Positions 1 through 7,202 of a stretch of 10,553 nt of DNA are shown here, piece by piece. Positions within the stretch are counted from its first letter, which is position 1; each line of letters begins with the position of its first letter. Below the pieces are notes generated by a model. It was not told the DNA's origin and did not search any database. It saw only the letters and a program-made list of their open reading frames with translations. The translations under genes were made by a program, and so were the position numbers. Where the stretch lies: the NCBI GenBank assembly GCA_023136145.1, contig JAGLRU010000061.1, forward strand, positions 1 to 10,553, in the 5' to 3' direction. Source of the DNA: Alphaproteobacteria bacterium. GTDB lineage: Bacteria > Pseudomonadota > Alphaproteobacteria > Micavibrionales > UBA2020.

Positions 1-368
1 TCCTTAATATAAGCTGCGTATGTTTCTTCGTCTTTTAGCTCGTTTAGTTCGCTGTCGTTGCTGACTTTAACTTTATAGAGCCACCCTTTGCCGAGAGGGT
101 CCTGATTGACTTGTGCTGAGTTGCTGGACAGAGTGTCGTTAATTTCCACTACTTCGCCAGAAATTGGAGAATACAGTTCGCTTGCAGATTTGACGGACTC
201 GATAACTCCAGCTTGTGCGCCTTTGGTTACTTTATCTCCGATCTTTGGCAACTCGACGTAAACTACATCGCCAAGTGCCTCTTGCGCGTGATCGGAAATG
301 CCAACAGTGCCGATGTCGCCATCGATGCGGACATATTCATGGGCTTCAGTAAAGAATGTTTTTGTCAT
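1..368 (-). CDS. gcvH: Glycine cleavage system H protein (partial, C terminus cut by window edge)
   Basis: GcvH is the lipoyl-carrying shuttle protein of the glycine cleavage complex. It accepts the aminomethyl group from the P protein and presents it to the T protein. I translated 122 codons from the ATG at 368 (MTKTFFTEAHEYVRIDG...). The lipoylation site is clear: the segment ESVKSASELYSPISGEV puts the modified lysine at residue 60 (codon 189-191). The conserved DPLGKGWLYKV follows at about residues 90-100. H proteins are usually about 125-130 residues, so only a few residues are missing past base 1. An AGGGAC ribosome-binding site lies just upstream, at the end of gcvT, from which it is separated by two bases. 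The two genes are surely cotranscribed, and gcvP would be expected next, outside the window. Identification is firm. Confidence 0.97.
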   Translation of the reverse strand, partial: MTKTFFTEAHEYVRIDGDIGTVGISDHAQEALGDVVYVELPKIGDKVTKGAQAGVIESVKSASELYSPISGEVVEINDTLSSNSAQVNQDPLGKGWLYKVKVSNDSELNELKDEETYAAYIK

Positions 369-370
369 TT

Positions 371-1504
371 TTAGTCCCTTTTGTAGCTATGTTTGATAAA
401 AGGCAGAGTGACCACTTCGCATGGACACGCTATACCGCGCAGTATTGCCTGAAGTCTGGTTCCTATTGCCGAAAAGGCGGTTTCGACATAACCCATCGCT
501 ATCGGCTTGTTAACAGTGGGACCGAATCCTCCGCTGGTGACAATGCCGATTTTTCTGCCGTCAGGGGACAATAATTCCGTACCATCCCTTATCGGTGCTT
601 TGCCGTCTGGTTTGATGCCGATACGTTGTTTTGTTGTGCCGTTGTTCAATTGATCGATGATTTTGTCCGCGCCACAAAAGCTTTTTTCCTTCCGGCGGCG
701 TGACGGGATAATCCACCTTAGGTTGGCTTCGATGGGCGTGATTTGTTCGTTTAGTTCGTGACCGTAAAGGCAAAAGCCAGCTTCCAAACGTAAGCTGTCG
801 CGTGCGCCGAGACCTATCAATTTAACTTCACTGTGAGACAGAAGTTTTTTTGCGAAAGCCTCCGCAAAAGAAGAAGGCACAGAAATCTCATATCCGTCCT
901 CGCCGGAGTAGCCGGAGCGACTGATATATATTTCCTGACCTTCAATTTTCATTTTGGCTGCTGTCATAAATTTCATATCGTAGGCAGCAGGAAGAATACG
1001 TGCCATCACCATTGAAGCCATTGGTCCCTGTAGTGCGAGAAGGGTGCGGTCGGTGAGGACTTGCAGTTTTACTTGTGAGCCGAGTTTTTTTTGAAGGTAG
1101 GTGAAGTCCTTGTTTTTGCAACCGGCATTGACGACGAGAAAAAGTGTTTTATCATCCCAGCGTGTCACCATCATGTCGTCAATGATGCCACCTTGATCGT
1201 TTAGCAAGACAGTGTACCGGATTTTCCATGGTTCAAGCCCTATATAGTCTGTTGGTGTGATTTTTTCTAGAGCAATAGCAGGGTCGGTGTCTGAAGTTAT
1301 AAGTGCTTGACCCATATGTGATACGTCGAACAGTCCCGCCATCTTGCGTGTATGCAGATGTTCTTTCAGAACGCCCATACCGTCATATTGCACGGGCATA
1401 TCATATCCAGCAAAACCGACCATCTTGCCGCCCATTTCTTTGTGCATATCCCATAGGGGAGTTTTCAAAAGTTCTGGTTTTTTGAGTTTTGCAATGTTTT
1501 TCAA
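371..1504 (-). CDS. gcvT: Aminomethyltransferase (glycine cleavage T protein)
   Basis: GcvT takes the aminomethyl group from lipoylated H protein, releases ammonia and makes 5,10-methylene-tetrahydrofolate. The 377-residue product has the full family layout: GFAGYDMPVQY (30-40), FDVSHMGQ (59-66), GGIIDD (105-110) holding the catalytic aspartate, LALQGP (156-161), SRSGYSGEDGYEI (195-207), GLGARDSLRLEAG (231-243) and SGGFGPTVNKPIAMGYV (324-340). Length is normal for the family. The start is TTG at 1504: an AGGA lies seven bases upstream (1512-1515), and the conserved LKTPLWDMH stretch (13-21) precedes the first internal ATG, so a later start would cut a conserved region. It is the first gene of a gcvT-gcvH unit, diverging from the AI-2E family gene. 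I saw no convincing glycine riboswitch in the leader. Confidence 0.97.
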   Translation of the reverse strand: MKNIAKLKKPELLKTPLWDMHKEMGGKMVGFAGYDMPVQYDGMGVLKEHLHTRKMAGLFDVSHMGQALITSDTDPAIALEKITPTDYIGLEPWKIRYTVLLNDQGGIIDDMMVTRWDDKTLFLVVNAGCKNKDFTYLQKKLGSQVKLQVLTDRTLLALQGPMASMVMARILPAAYDMKFMTAAKMKIEGQEIYISRSGYSGEDGYEISVPSSFAEAFAKKLLSHSEVKLIGLGARDSLRLEAGFCLYGHELNEQITPIEANLRWIIPSRRRKEKSFCGADKIIDQLNNGTTKQRIGIKPDGKAPIRDGTELLSPDGRKIGIVTSGGFGPTVNKPIAMGYVETAFSAIGTRLQAILRGIACPCEVVTLPFIKHSYKRD

Positions 1505-1553
1505 GACAGAATCCTAGCATTAATTGTTACACATAACCACGTCACTCTGTCTT
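1503..1553 (-). promoter_or_regulatory. Possible hairpin enclosing the gcvT ribosome-binding site
   Basis: AAGACAGA at 1503-1510 and TCTGTCTT at 1546-1553 are perfect 8-base complements. In the gcvT transcript the downstream arm would include two bases of the TTG start codon, with the AGGA ribosome-binding site in the loop. This could lower translation initiation, but the loop is about 35 bases and pairing is unproven. Confidence 0.2.
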
Positions 1554-1563
1554 TTATGAAGAT

Positions 1564-1586
1564 TCGCGTCTCGAATAAATACGCGA
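1564..1586. repeat. Short dyad in the gcvT/AI-2E gene divergent gap
   Basis: TCGCGT (1564-1569) and ACGCGA (1581-1586) form a 6-base inverted repeat around an 11-base AT-rich spacer. It lies in the 215-base gap between two divergent genes, where an operator or leader hairpin could sit. It has no recognised family and could be chance. Confidence 0.2.
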
Positions 1587-1643
1587 TTAATTCCTTTGGT
1601 GCTAACTTTTGATAAAGTCAGTATCCCCTGCGTGACATGTTTA

Positions 1644-1681
1644 TTGTACATGTTGTACAGTAACTTGCAAAAATCTAAATT
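1644..1681 (+). promoter_or_regulatory. Candidate promoter region with repeated TTGTACA for the AI-2E family gene
   Basis: TTGTACA occurs twice, at 1644-1650 and 1653-1659, nine bases apart, each containing the self-complementary TGTACA. The second copy could act as a poor -35 (TTGTAC, 1653-1658) with TAAATT (1676-1681) as a -10 after a 17-base spacer. The tandem spacing also fits a protein-binding site. Both readings are weak inferences from position in a divergent gap. Confidence 0.25.
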
Positions 1682-1719
1682 CAATGTGCAGGTGGCAGTT
1701 TTTAGGAGTACACATAAAT

Positions 1720-2817
1720 ATGTCAGGACAAAGAGAAAAGACTCCGATACCGGAGGTGGCATCCAGTTTCGCCTTGGGATTTATCGTGATTTGTCTGGTT
1801 ATTTATATTCTGAATGTTGCACGTTCCATTGTGATTCCGTTCGTGATTGCTGTGTTTGTTTGGTATCTGATAAACGCTATGGCTAGGGGGTTTGGTAAGG
1901 TTTCTTTCGGTGGTAGGAAGGTTCCGCGCAGGGTTTGTTTTACTATGGCAATCCTTTTTCTCGTGTTAGGCGTATGGGATATTTTTGAACTCATAAGCAA
2001 GAACATCGCTAACGTGGCAGTAGCTGCGCCACTTTATCAGAGGAATCTGGAGGCACTTGTTTCTAAGGTTGTACTTTTTCTCAATATGGAGCACCAGCCA
2101 ACTGTACAGGAATTGGTTAGCTATCTTAATTTAGGATCAATTATGACGGCTATGGTGAAGATGTTGTCAGGGCTTGCCGGAAAAACGATGATTGTGATGT
2201 TCTATACTGGGTTTTTGTTGTATGAACAGCGTTTCTTCGATAGAAAAATCTCTGGAATGATCCAAACACCGGAAACAAAACGACAAGTCCGGCATATTTT
2301 AAAGAATATCGACATCAAGATGCAAAGATATATCTGGGTCAAGACACTTATGAGTGCTTTGACGGGGATTTTGACTTTTGTTATTCTGAAATATTGGCAG
2401 GTGGATTTTGCAGCGTTTTGGGGGGTGATGGCGTTCTTCCTCAATTTTATACCCTATGTTGGATCATTGGCATCCATCGCGTTGCCAGCCATAATTGCGT
2501 TGGTTCAGTTTAACGACATGACGACATTCCTTATCGTGCTGGCGGGGCTGTCGATGGTGCAAGGAGTTATTGGTCAGGGACTTGATCCATTTATGATGGG
2601 GGAAAGTCTTAATCTCAGCCCTATTTTCATTATTTCGTCATTGGCGATGTGGGGGATGATCTGGGGTGTACCGGGAATGTTCTTATCTATCCCGATTCTA
2701 GCAATGATTATGATTACGCTCTCGCAGTTTTCTACAACAAGACCAATAGCCGTCCTGCTTTCTAAAACAGGTGTGATAGATTCCAATGGTGATGGGAAAA
2801 AGAGCGTAAAGAAATAG
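1720..2817 (+). CDS. AI-2E/PerM family transporter, multi-pass inner membrane protein
   Basis: This 365-residue protein belongs to the AI-2E transporter (PerM-like) family. Members are inner-membrane permeases or exporters with varied substrates, so no cargo is claimed. Hydrophobic segments lie at about residues 15-50 (a pair), 72-92, 155-168, 209-225, 230-262, 267-285 and 299-336. Between the early pair and the later cluster is a soluble stretch (about 95-150), typical of the family. Family-like motifs are FLNFIPYVGS (240-249) and NLSPIFIISSLAMWG (298-312) followed by GVPGMFLSIP (316-325). I chose the ATG at 1720 because a TAGGAG sequence ends 11 bases before it. The frame extends 12 codons further upstream to 1684, but without a better ribosome-binding site. 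The C terminus is a charged, lysine-rich tail. It is transcribed away from gcvT and toward the Nudix gene. Confidence 0.9.
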   Translation: MSGQREKTPIPEVASSFALGFIVICLVIYILNVARSIVIPFVIAVFVWYLINAMARGFGKVSFGGRKVPRRVCFTMAILFLVLGVWDIFELISKNIANVAVAAPLYQRNLEALVSKVVLFLNMEHQPTVQELVSYLNLGSIMTAMVKMLSGLAGKTMIVMFYTGFLLYEQRFFDRKISGMIQTPETKRQVRHILKNIDIKMQRYIWVKTLMSALTGILTFVILKYWQVDFAAFWGVMAFFLNFIPYVGSLASIALPAIIALVQFNDMTTFLIVLAGLSMVQGVIGQGLDPFMMGESLNLSPIFIISSLAMWGMIWGVPGMFLSIPILAMIMITLSQFSTTRPIAVLLSKTGVIDSNGDGKKSVKK

Positions 2818-2850
2818 CTACATTAGTGTATTTAAAGGTAGCTTTTGTTT
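2816..2850 (+). terminator. Weak intrinsic terminator after the AI-2E family gene
   Basis: AGCTAC (2816-2821) pairs perfectly with GTAGCT (2838-2843) and is followed directly by TTTGTTT. The stem overlaps the stop codon and is only six base pairs with a 16-base loop, so termination would be partial at best. Some read-through into the Nudix gene is possible. Confidence 0.4.
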
Positions 2851-2937
2851 ATTTCAGAGGCGATTTTTCGCGCAGTTAACGCAATCTTAATAAATTCACC
2901 GCCATACTTTCTTTGAGTGGGCGAGAAGGTATGCGTT

Positions 2938-3414
2938 ATGGCTGAATTGGAAGATATAGACGGAACCGGCAAGTGGGGACGCGAGGGAGCGGGTGTATAT
3001 ATATTAGCGAGGGATACTGGTCGCATTCTTGCGCTAAAACGCTCTGCCAATGTCCGTTCACCCCGCACATGGGGCATTCCCGGCGGAAAGATGGAAGATG
3101 GAGAGACTCCTGAACAGACAGCTGTTCGAGAGGTTTTTGAGGAGATCAGGTATCGAAGCAAGGTTTTTGATCTACGACCTCTTGTGCAATTCAAAACGGA
3201 AGATGGAGTCTTCAAGTTCAATAATTTCCTTGTTGTTGTGGACAAGGAGTTTGTTCCCGGGCTTGACCATGAGACCGAAACTTTCAAATGGGTCAATGGT
3301 CTTGAAGATTGGCCGGAGCCATCGCATCACGGAGTCCGGTTCCTGCGCCGTGATACCAACAGCCAGACGGTTATTAAGTCGGAAAGAGTGTCTTGCGGTA
3401 CATACGCGGGATAA
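2938..3414 (+). CDS. Nudix hydrolase with a non-canonical Nudix box
   Basis: This is a small 158-residue Nudix-fold enzyme. The family cleaves nucleoside diphosphates linked to another group and needs Mg or Mn. The N-terminal strand GVYILARDTGRILALKRS (19-36) and SPRTWGIPGGKMEDGE (41-56) lead into the Nudix box: G50, E56, R64-E65, E68-E69. All metal-binding acidic residues are present, but the usual glycine after EE-x is arginine 71 (codon AGG, 3148-3150). A late WPEPSHHGV segment (125-133) resembles C-terminal parts of other Nudix proteins. I chose the ATG at 2938 because a GAGAAGG site ends eight bases upstream. A GTG at 2917 in the same frame would add seven residues. The substrate cannot be told. 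It converges on recN and follows the AI-2E gene by 120 bases. Confidence 0.88.
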   Translation: MAELEDIDGTGKWGREGAGVYILARDTGRILALKRSANVRSPRTWGIPGGKMEDGETPEQTAVREVFEEIRYRSKVFDLRPLVQFKTEDGVFKFNNFLVVVDKEFVPGLDHETETFKWVNGLEDWPEPSHHGVRFLRRDTNSQTVIKSERVSCGTYAG

Positions 3415-3440
3415 AAAATCATCTTGGCTTAGTTTTTATC
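3410..3440. terminator. AT-rich dyad between convergent Nudix gene and recN
   Basis: GATAAAAA (3410-3417) and TTTTTATC (3433-3440) are perfect complements around a 15-base spacer. On each strand the second arm is a T-run, so it may work as a weak two-way terminator for the Nudix gene and recN. The stem has almost no G or C and overlaps the Nudix stop codon, hence the modest confidence. Confidence 0.35.
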
Positions 3441-3476
3441 ATATAGGTCACCTCTAAAAACTTTCACTTCAGAATA

Positions 3477-5150
3477 TTACGCTGCGTGGATTTCCAGTAA
3501 TTTTGCGGCGGCGGCGCGGGCTTCGGTTGTGATACTTGCGCCGGATAGCATACGGGCGATTTCTTCTTGTCGGTCTTTTGCGGTCTTTAGATGAATGAGT
3601 TTAGTGATTACAGTGCCTTTTTTTCCGGTTTTTGTGACGATCCAGTGATGCGCGGCGCGTGCGGCTACTTGTGGGCTGTGAGTGACGACTAGTACTTGAT
3701 ATTTTCCGCTGAGTTTCGCTAGTCTTTCGCCTACAGCATCGGCGGTCGCTCCTCCGATTCCGCTATCTACCTCATCGAAAATTAGCGTTGGAATGGAGCC
3801 GGTTCCTGCAAGAATTAGCTTCAACGCAAGCATAAACCGCGCTAGTTCTCCGCCGGATGCGATTTTGTGGAGAGGTCCTGCGGGTGTTTTCTGGTTTGTG
3901 GAAACTGAAAACTGTACCTTGTCGAAACCCTCCGGTCCCCAGTTCGATTCTGCATCGCTTTTGACGCATTCCACAAAGAAATTTGCTCTGTCGAGTTTCA
4001 GGGCGGGCAACTCTGCATTGACGGCTTTGCCTAGTTTTTGCGCGGACTTTTGACGGGCATCGCTGATAACTGAAGCTAGTGCGATAAATTTTTCCCTTTC
4101 CGTTGCCACCGTTTGCTTTAGTTCCTCAAGAGCGTCTTCCCGATGCGTTATCAGGCGTAGTTTTTTTGATAATTCTGAGTGGATGCGCTGGAGGTCGTCG
4201 GTTGTGCATTGGTGCTTTCTGGCGCATTCTTTTAGGGCAAAATAACGCTCTTCTATTTCTTCGAGGGGGTCTTCTTCTCCGTCTCCACTTTCGAGACATT
4301 TAAGCTGTGAGGAGATTTCGTCTACTTCGCTTTGAGCACGGTTTAGAGTTTCCAGTACGGGAGCTATTCTACCTCCTGCTTTTTCGGCAAGGCGGTCCAG
4401 CGTGGTGTGGAGTTTTCCTAGCAAACTTAGAATGCCGCGTTCGTTCTCCAGAAGGTCGGATGACTGCTCGAAGGCTTCCCGCATTCTTTCGCGATTGAGC
4501 AGGAAGGTGCGTTTTTCAGCAAGAAGCGTTTCCTCTCCCGGCTGTGGGTTAATTTTTTCCAGCTCCGCAACGGCATATCTCAGGTAGTCTTCCTGCACAC
4601 GGACGGCATCGATTTCCACCTCCGCACGTTCAAGATTTTCACGAGCAAAGCTCCAGTTTGCCCATATCGTTCGCATTTTCTCCGTTTTATCGGAGATGCC
4701 TGCATAGAGATCAAGCACCTTTTTGTGTGTCTGCGGATCGAGCAGACCTTGCGTTTCGAACTGTCCGTGAATTTCGACAAGCTCCGCGCCGATTTCTTTA
4801 AGAAATTGTACGCTGACTGGAGAGTCGTTGATAAACGCTTTGCTGCGTCCGTCTCTGCCTAGTGTACGTCGAAGAATAACTGTGTCTGTATCTTCTAGAC
4901 CTTTATTTTTTAAAAGTTTTAGAACCGGATGTCCGGCTGGAACGTCAAAGCTGGCGGTGACGGTGGCATGTTCCTTGCCGTGACGTATCAGACCAGCTTC
5001 AGCCCTCACTCCTAGCGAGAGTCCTAGGGCATCCAGCAGAATGGATTTTCCGGCACCTGTCTCACCTGTCAGGGCGGAAAGATTTTCCGCGCCTTCCAGT
5101 ATCAGGCGGTCGATCAGGATAACGTTATGAATGGCGAGACTGGTGAGCAT
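3477..5150 (-). CDS. recN: DNA repair protein RecN (SMC-like ATPase)
   Basis: RecN is a cytoplasmic SMC-type ATPase that acts with RecA in double-strand break repair. The 557-residue product has split ATPase halves. Walker A is GETGAGKS at 29-36. The family EIHGQFETQGLLDP is at 126-139. A central region (about 155-370) rich in charged and leucine residues should be coiled coil. The ABC signature SGGELAR is at 432-438, Walker B LIFDEVDSGIGG at 456-467, and the H-loop histidine of VVTHSPQVAARAAHHW is residue 491. Length is typical. The ATG at 5150 begins the conserved MLTSLAIHNVILIDRL. It follows bamD after five bases, so it is translated from the same message. In many alphaproteobacteria ligA follows recN; here a convergent Nudix gene does, so this is the last gene of the unit. 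Confidence 0.97.
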   Translation of the reverse strand: MLTSLAIHNVILIDRLILEGAENLSALTGETGAGKSILLDALGLSLGVRAEAGLIRHGKEHATVTASFDVPAGHPVLKLLKNKGLEDTDTVILRRTLGRDGRSKAFINDSPVSVQFLKEIGAELVEIHGQFETQGLLDPQTHKKVLDLYAGISDKTEKMRTIWANWSFARENLERAEVEIDAVRVQEDYLRYAVAELEKINPQPGEETLLAEKRTFLLNRERMREAFEQSSDLLENERGILSLLGKLHTTLDRLAEKAGGRIAPVLETLNRAQSEVDEISSQLKCLESGDGEEDPLEEIEERYFALKECARKHQCTTDDLQRIHSELSKKLRLITHREDALEELKQTVATEREKFIALASVISDARQKSAQKLGKAVNAELPALKLDRANFFVECVKSDAESNWGPEGFDKVQFSVSTNQKTPAGPLHKIASGGELARFMLALKLILAGTGSIPTLIFDEVDSGIGGATADAVGERLAKLSGKYQVLVVTHSPQVAARAAHHWIVTKTGKKGTVITKLIHLKTAKDRQEEIARMLSGASITTEARAAAAKLLEIHAA

Positions 5151-5155
5151 GGCTC

Positions 5156-5995
5156 TTAATTCAGGATTTTGCCAAATGTTTTAAAAGAAAACGAATTCGT
5201 TGGCTGAGTACTTTTTTGTTGCGGAGCACCGACTAGCTTGTAGGAATCTTTATACCAAGTGCTTTGCGGATAATTTCTTCCCAGAATGGCGGCTGCCTTG
5301 CGTGCTTCATCAATGATTCCTAAGGACAGATAGGCTTCCGTCAGACGGTGCAGGGCTTCTGGAACGTGAGTGGTGGTTTGGTATTGTTCCACTACTTTCT
5401 CGAAACGATTGATGGCGGCCTGATATTGTTTCCGCCTGAGATAATAGCGACCAATCTCGATTTCCTTGCCTGCGAGGTGATCCATTGTTAGGTCAATTTT
5501 TAGTGTGGCATCCTTTGCATAAGGGCTGTCGGGAAAACGTTTCTTGATTTGTTTCAGTCCGTTTAATGCCATTTCGGTCATTTTCTGATCACGGCGTACA
5601 TCCGAAATCTGCTCGTAATAGCAAAGTGCCTTTAGGTAATAGGCATAGGATATATTTTCATCGCCGGGATGTAACTCGATAAATCGGTTAAGTGCTAATA
5701 GTGCGGCACCATATTTCATATTTTTATAGGAGGCGTATCCTGCCATCAACTGGGCGCGAGTTGCCCATTGGGAATATGGGTAGTTTTGCTCGACTTCATC
5801 AAATGCTTTGGCTGCATCGGTATAACGGCCATCATCCATTTTCTGCGCGGCGCGAGCGTACATTTTTTCGACGGGTTCCTGTTTTTCAACGGTGGTGTCC
5901 GTTATATTTGGGGAACCATTGACGGACGAACAGCCCGTCACGACTAAAAGCGACAGAAAGCACAGAACGGCAATATGATAAGGGCGGTTTGTCAT
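5156..5995 (-). CDS. bamD: Outer membrane protein assembly factor BamD (lipoprotein)
   Basis: BamD (ComL) is a lipoprotein of the BAM complex, which folds beta-barrel proteins into the outer membrane. The 279-residue product starts with a basic MTNRPYH, a hydrophobic core and the lipobox LVVTGC, so the mature protein should begin at lipidated Cys22. Helical repeats of TPR type follow: about 45-75 (YARAAQKMDDGRYTDAAKAF), 80-110, 118-155, 180-205 and 212-245. Proline-ending repeats such as RFPDSPYAKDA (153-163) and NYPQSTWYKD (241-250) are typical of BamD. The C-terminal tail (255-279) is polar and probably disordered. The gene lies 80 bases after lpxC and five before recN, the usual alphaproteobacterial order. 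No strong ribosome-binding site is visible before the ATG at 5995. Confidence 0.95.
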   Translation of the reverse strand: MTNRPYHIAVLCFLSLLVVTGCSSVNGSPNITDTTVEKQEPVEKMYARAAQKMDDGRYTDAAKAFDEVEQNYPYSQWATRAQLMAGYASYKNMKYGAALLALNRFIELHPGDENISYAYYLKALCYYEQISDVRRDQKMTEMALNGLKQIKKRFPDSPYAKDATLKIDLTMDHLAGKEIEIGRYYLRRKQYQAAINRFEKVVEQYQTTTHVPEALHRLTEAYLSLGIIDEARKAAAILGRNYPQSTWYKDSYKLVGAPQQKSTQPTNSFSFKTFGKILN

Positions 5996-6037
5996 TATAA
6001 TAACTACTGAACAAAAATGAAACGAAACTTACGTCAT

Positions 6038-6066
6038 CTTATACCATGATCAGTGAGCGTAGGGAA
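6038..6066 (-). promoter_or_regulatory. Possible internal promoter upstream of bamD
   Basis: On the minus strand TGGTATAAG (bases 6046 to 6038) reads as an extended -10 (TG-n-TATAAG) in the 80-base gap between lpxC and bamD. A start near 6031 would give a leader of about 35 bases. The -35 position (TTCCCT, 6066-6061) is poor, so this would depend on the extended -10. It could allow bamD-recN expression apart from lpxC. Confidence 0.25.
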
Positions 6067-6075
6067 AGGCTGAAA

Positions 6076-7026
6076 TCATGCACTGGCGGCAAGTGGGAGA
6101 TCAGAATCGGAAGCATAAGCGTTTCCAACGATAATCTGGTGTTGACGCACTTTCTGGCCGAGATTGATTATTTCAAACGCATCTGGTCTTGAAAACAGGG
6201 TATGCAAGAGCTTGTTGTTTATATCGTGACCGGCTCTAATGCCATAATATCGACCCATAAGACGCATTCCGGTTAGGAAAAAGTCGCCAATTGCATCCTG
6301 AATTTTATGATGGACAAATTCGTTTTCGGAACGCAATCCTTCTGGATTGAGGATTTTATCGCCGTCGATGACAATTGCGTTATCAAGCGAGCCGCCACGC
6401 GCCAGACCTGCTTTTTTCAACTGTTCTACTTCATGGAAAAAGCCGAACGTGCGTGCAGGAGCGATGTCACGGCGGTATGCGTCTTCGGTCATATTGTGAA
6501 TATGCTTCTGGAATCCGATCAGAGGGTTTTCAAAGTCGATTTCAAACCCGAAATATTGCCCATCCGCCGGACTTAAAGATATTTCTTTGCCTTTTTCCTT
6601 GCAGGAAACGGTCTTTTTGATTCGGATAACGCGGCGAGGGATTTTCTGATTGACAAGCCCTACTTCATCAAGAGCTTTTACGAAGCATAGAGCACTCCCG
6701 TCCATAATGGGTACTTCCGGGCCGTCGATTTCAACTATAGCATTGTCGAGGCCGAGGCCAGAAAATGCTGACAAAAGATGCTCGACAGTTGAAACGTTTA
6801 CATCGTGATTGTTGGAAAGCATTGTGCAAAGACGAGTTTCGGTTACGAAATTCCAACGGGCGGGAATGATATTAGGGCGATCCTGAACATCAGTGCGGAT
6901 AAAGCGAATACCTGTTGAAGGTAGAGCCGGTATAATGGTCAGAGTGGCTGTGGCTCCCGAATGAACCCCGATCCCTTTGATTTTAAAGGAATCCTTGACC
7001 GTATGTTGATAATTTGATTTTAACAT
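6076..7026 (-). CDS. lpxC: UDP-3-O-acyl-N-acetylglucosamine deacetylase LpxC
   Basis: LpxC is the zinc-dependent cytoplasmic enzyme that removes acetate from UDP-3-O-acyl-GlcNAc, the committed step of lipid A synthesis. The 316-residue product shows the family landmarks: KGIGVHSG (17-24); STVEHLLSA (79-87) with Glu82 and zinc ligand His83; DGPEVPIMDGSA (101-112); ARTFGF (191-196); NAIVIDGDKILNPEGLR (216-232); and HHKIQDAIGD (239-248) with zinc ligands His240 and Asp244 and Lys241. GHDINNKLLH (266-275) supplies the catalytic histidine, His267. Length is typical. The ATG at 7026 has a GGA five bases upstream. It heads the lpxC-bamD-recN unit. ftsZ, which precedes lpxC in many alphaproteobacteria and in E. 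coli, is absent; a divergent der lies there instead. Confidence 0.97.
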   Translation of the reverse strand: MLKSNYQHTVKDSFKIKGIGVHSGATATLTIIPALPSTGIRFIRTDVQDRPNIIPARWNFVTETRLCTMLSNNHDVNVSTVEHLLSAFSGLGLDNAIVEIDGPEVPIMDGSALCFVKALDEVGLVNQKIPRRVIRIKKTVSCKEKGKEISLSPADGQYFGFEIDFENPLIGFQKHIHNMTEDAYRRDIAPARTFGFFHEVEQLKKAGLARGGSLDNAIVIDGDKILNPEGLRSENEFVHHKIQDAIGDFFLTGMRLMGRYYGIRAGHDINNKLLHTLFSRPDAFEIINLGQKVRQHQIIVGNAYASDSDLPLAASA

Positions 7027-7049
7027 TTAAATCCATTACCGAATGTGCC

Positions 7050-7063
7050 GGAGAACATTCTCC
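7050..7063. promoter_or_regulatory. Perfect 14-base dyad in the lpxC leader
   Basis: GGAGAACATTCTCC is a perfect inverted repeat (6-base arms, 2-base centre) 24 bases ahead of the lpxC start. An alternative pairing exists between GAATGT (7041-7046) and ACATTC (7055-7060), so the leader RNA could switch between two hairpins. It could equally be a protein operator; no known site is matched. Confidence 0.35.
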
Positions 7064-7091
7064 CTGATCTTCTTGATAGCAAAGGAAGAGT

Positions 7092-7136
7092 CTTATACAA
7101 AGTCACTGTTTGTGACAGAATGTTACGTTATTAACG
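7092..7136 (-). promoter_or_regulatory. Candidate lpxC promoter with overlapping dyads
   Basis: On the minus strand TATAAG (7097 to 7092) can serve as a -10, with CTGTCA (7118 to 7113) as a -35 after a short 15-base spacer. The perfect dyad GTCACTGTTTGTGAC (7102-7116) fills that spacer, and a second dyad, CGTTA-T-TAACG (7126-7136), lies just upstream. The arrangement suggests regulated transcription of lpxC-bamD-recN, but the hexamers are imperfect and no regulator is identified. Confidence 0.3.
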
Positions 7137-7202
7137 CTCTGATATTAAATGGATTTTCAGATTGTATTTGGTACTATCGACTTCAACAATCCGAAAAATC
7201 CC

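Noticed and set aside
1505..1719. Glycine riboswitch in front of gcvT
   Set aside because: The leader was read on the minus strand for the conserved aptamer core. Only a vague GCACCAAAGG stretch resembles it, and the flanking helices are missing.
2832..3296. 154-codon open frame on the minus strand across the Nudix gene
   Set aside because: It overlaps the well-supported Nudix gene, has a serine/arginine-rich composition with no recognisable domain, and is a reading shadow.
7119..7122. Additional gene in the lpxC/der gap
   Set aside because: Only 243 bases separate the two starts; the open frames there are antisense extensions from der, with no ribosome-binding site or domain.
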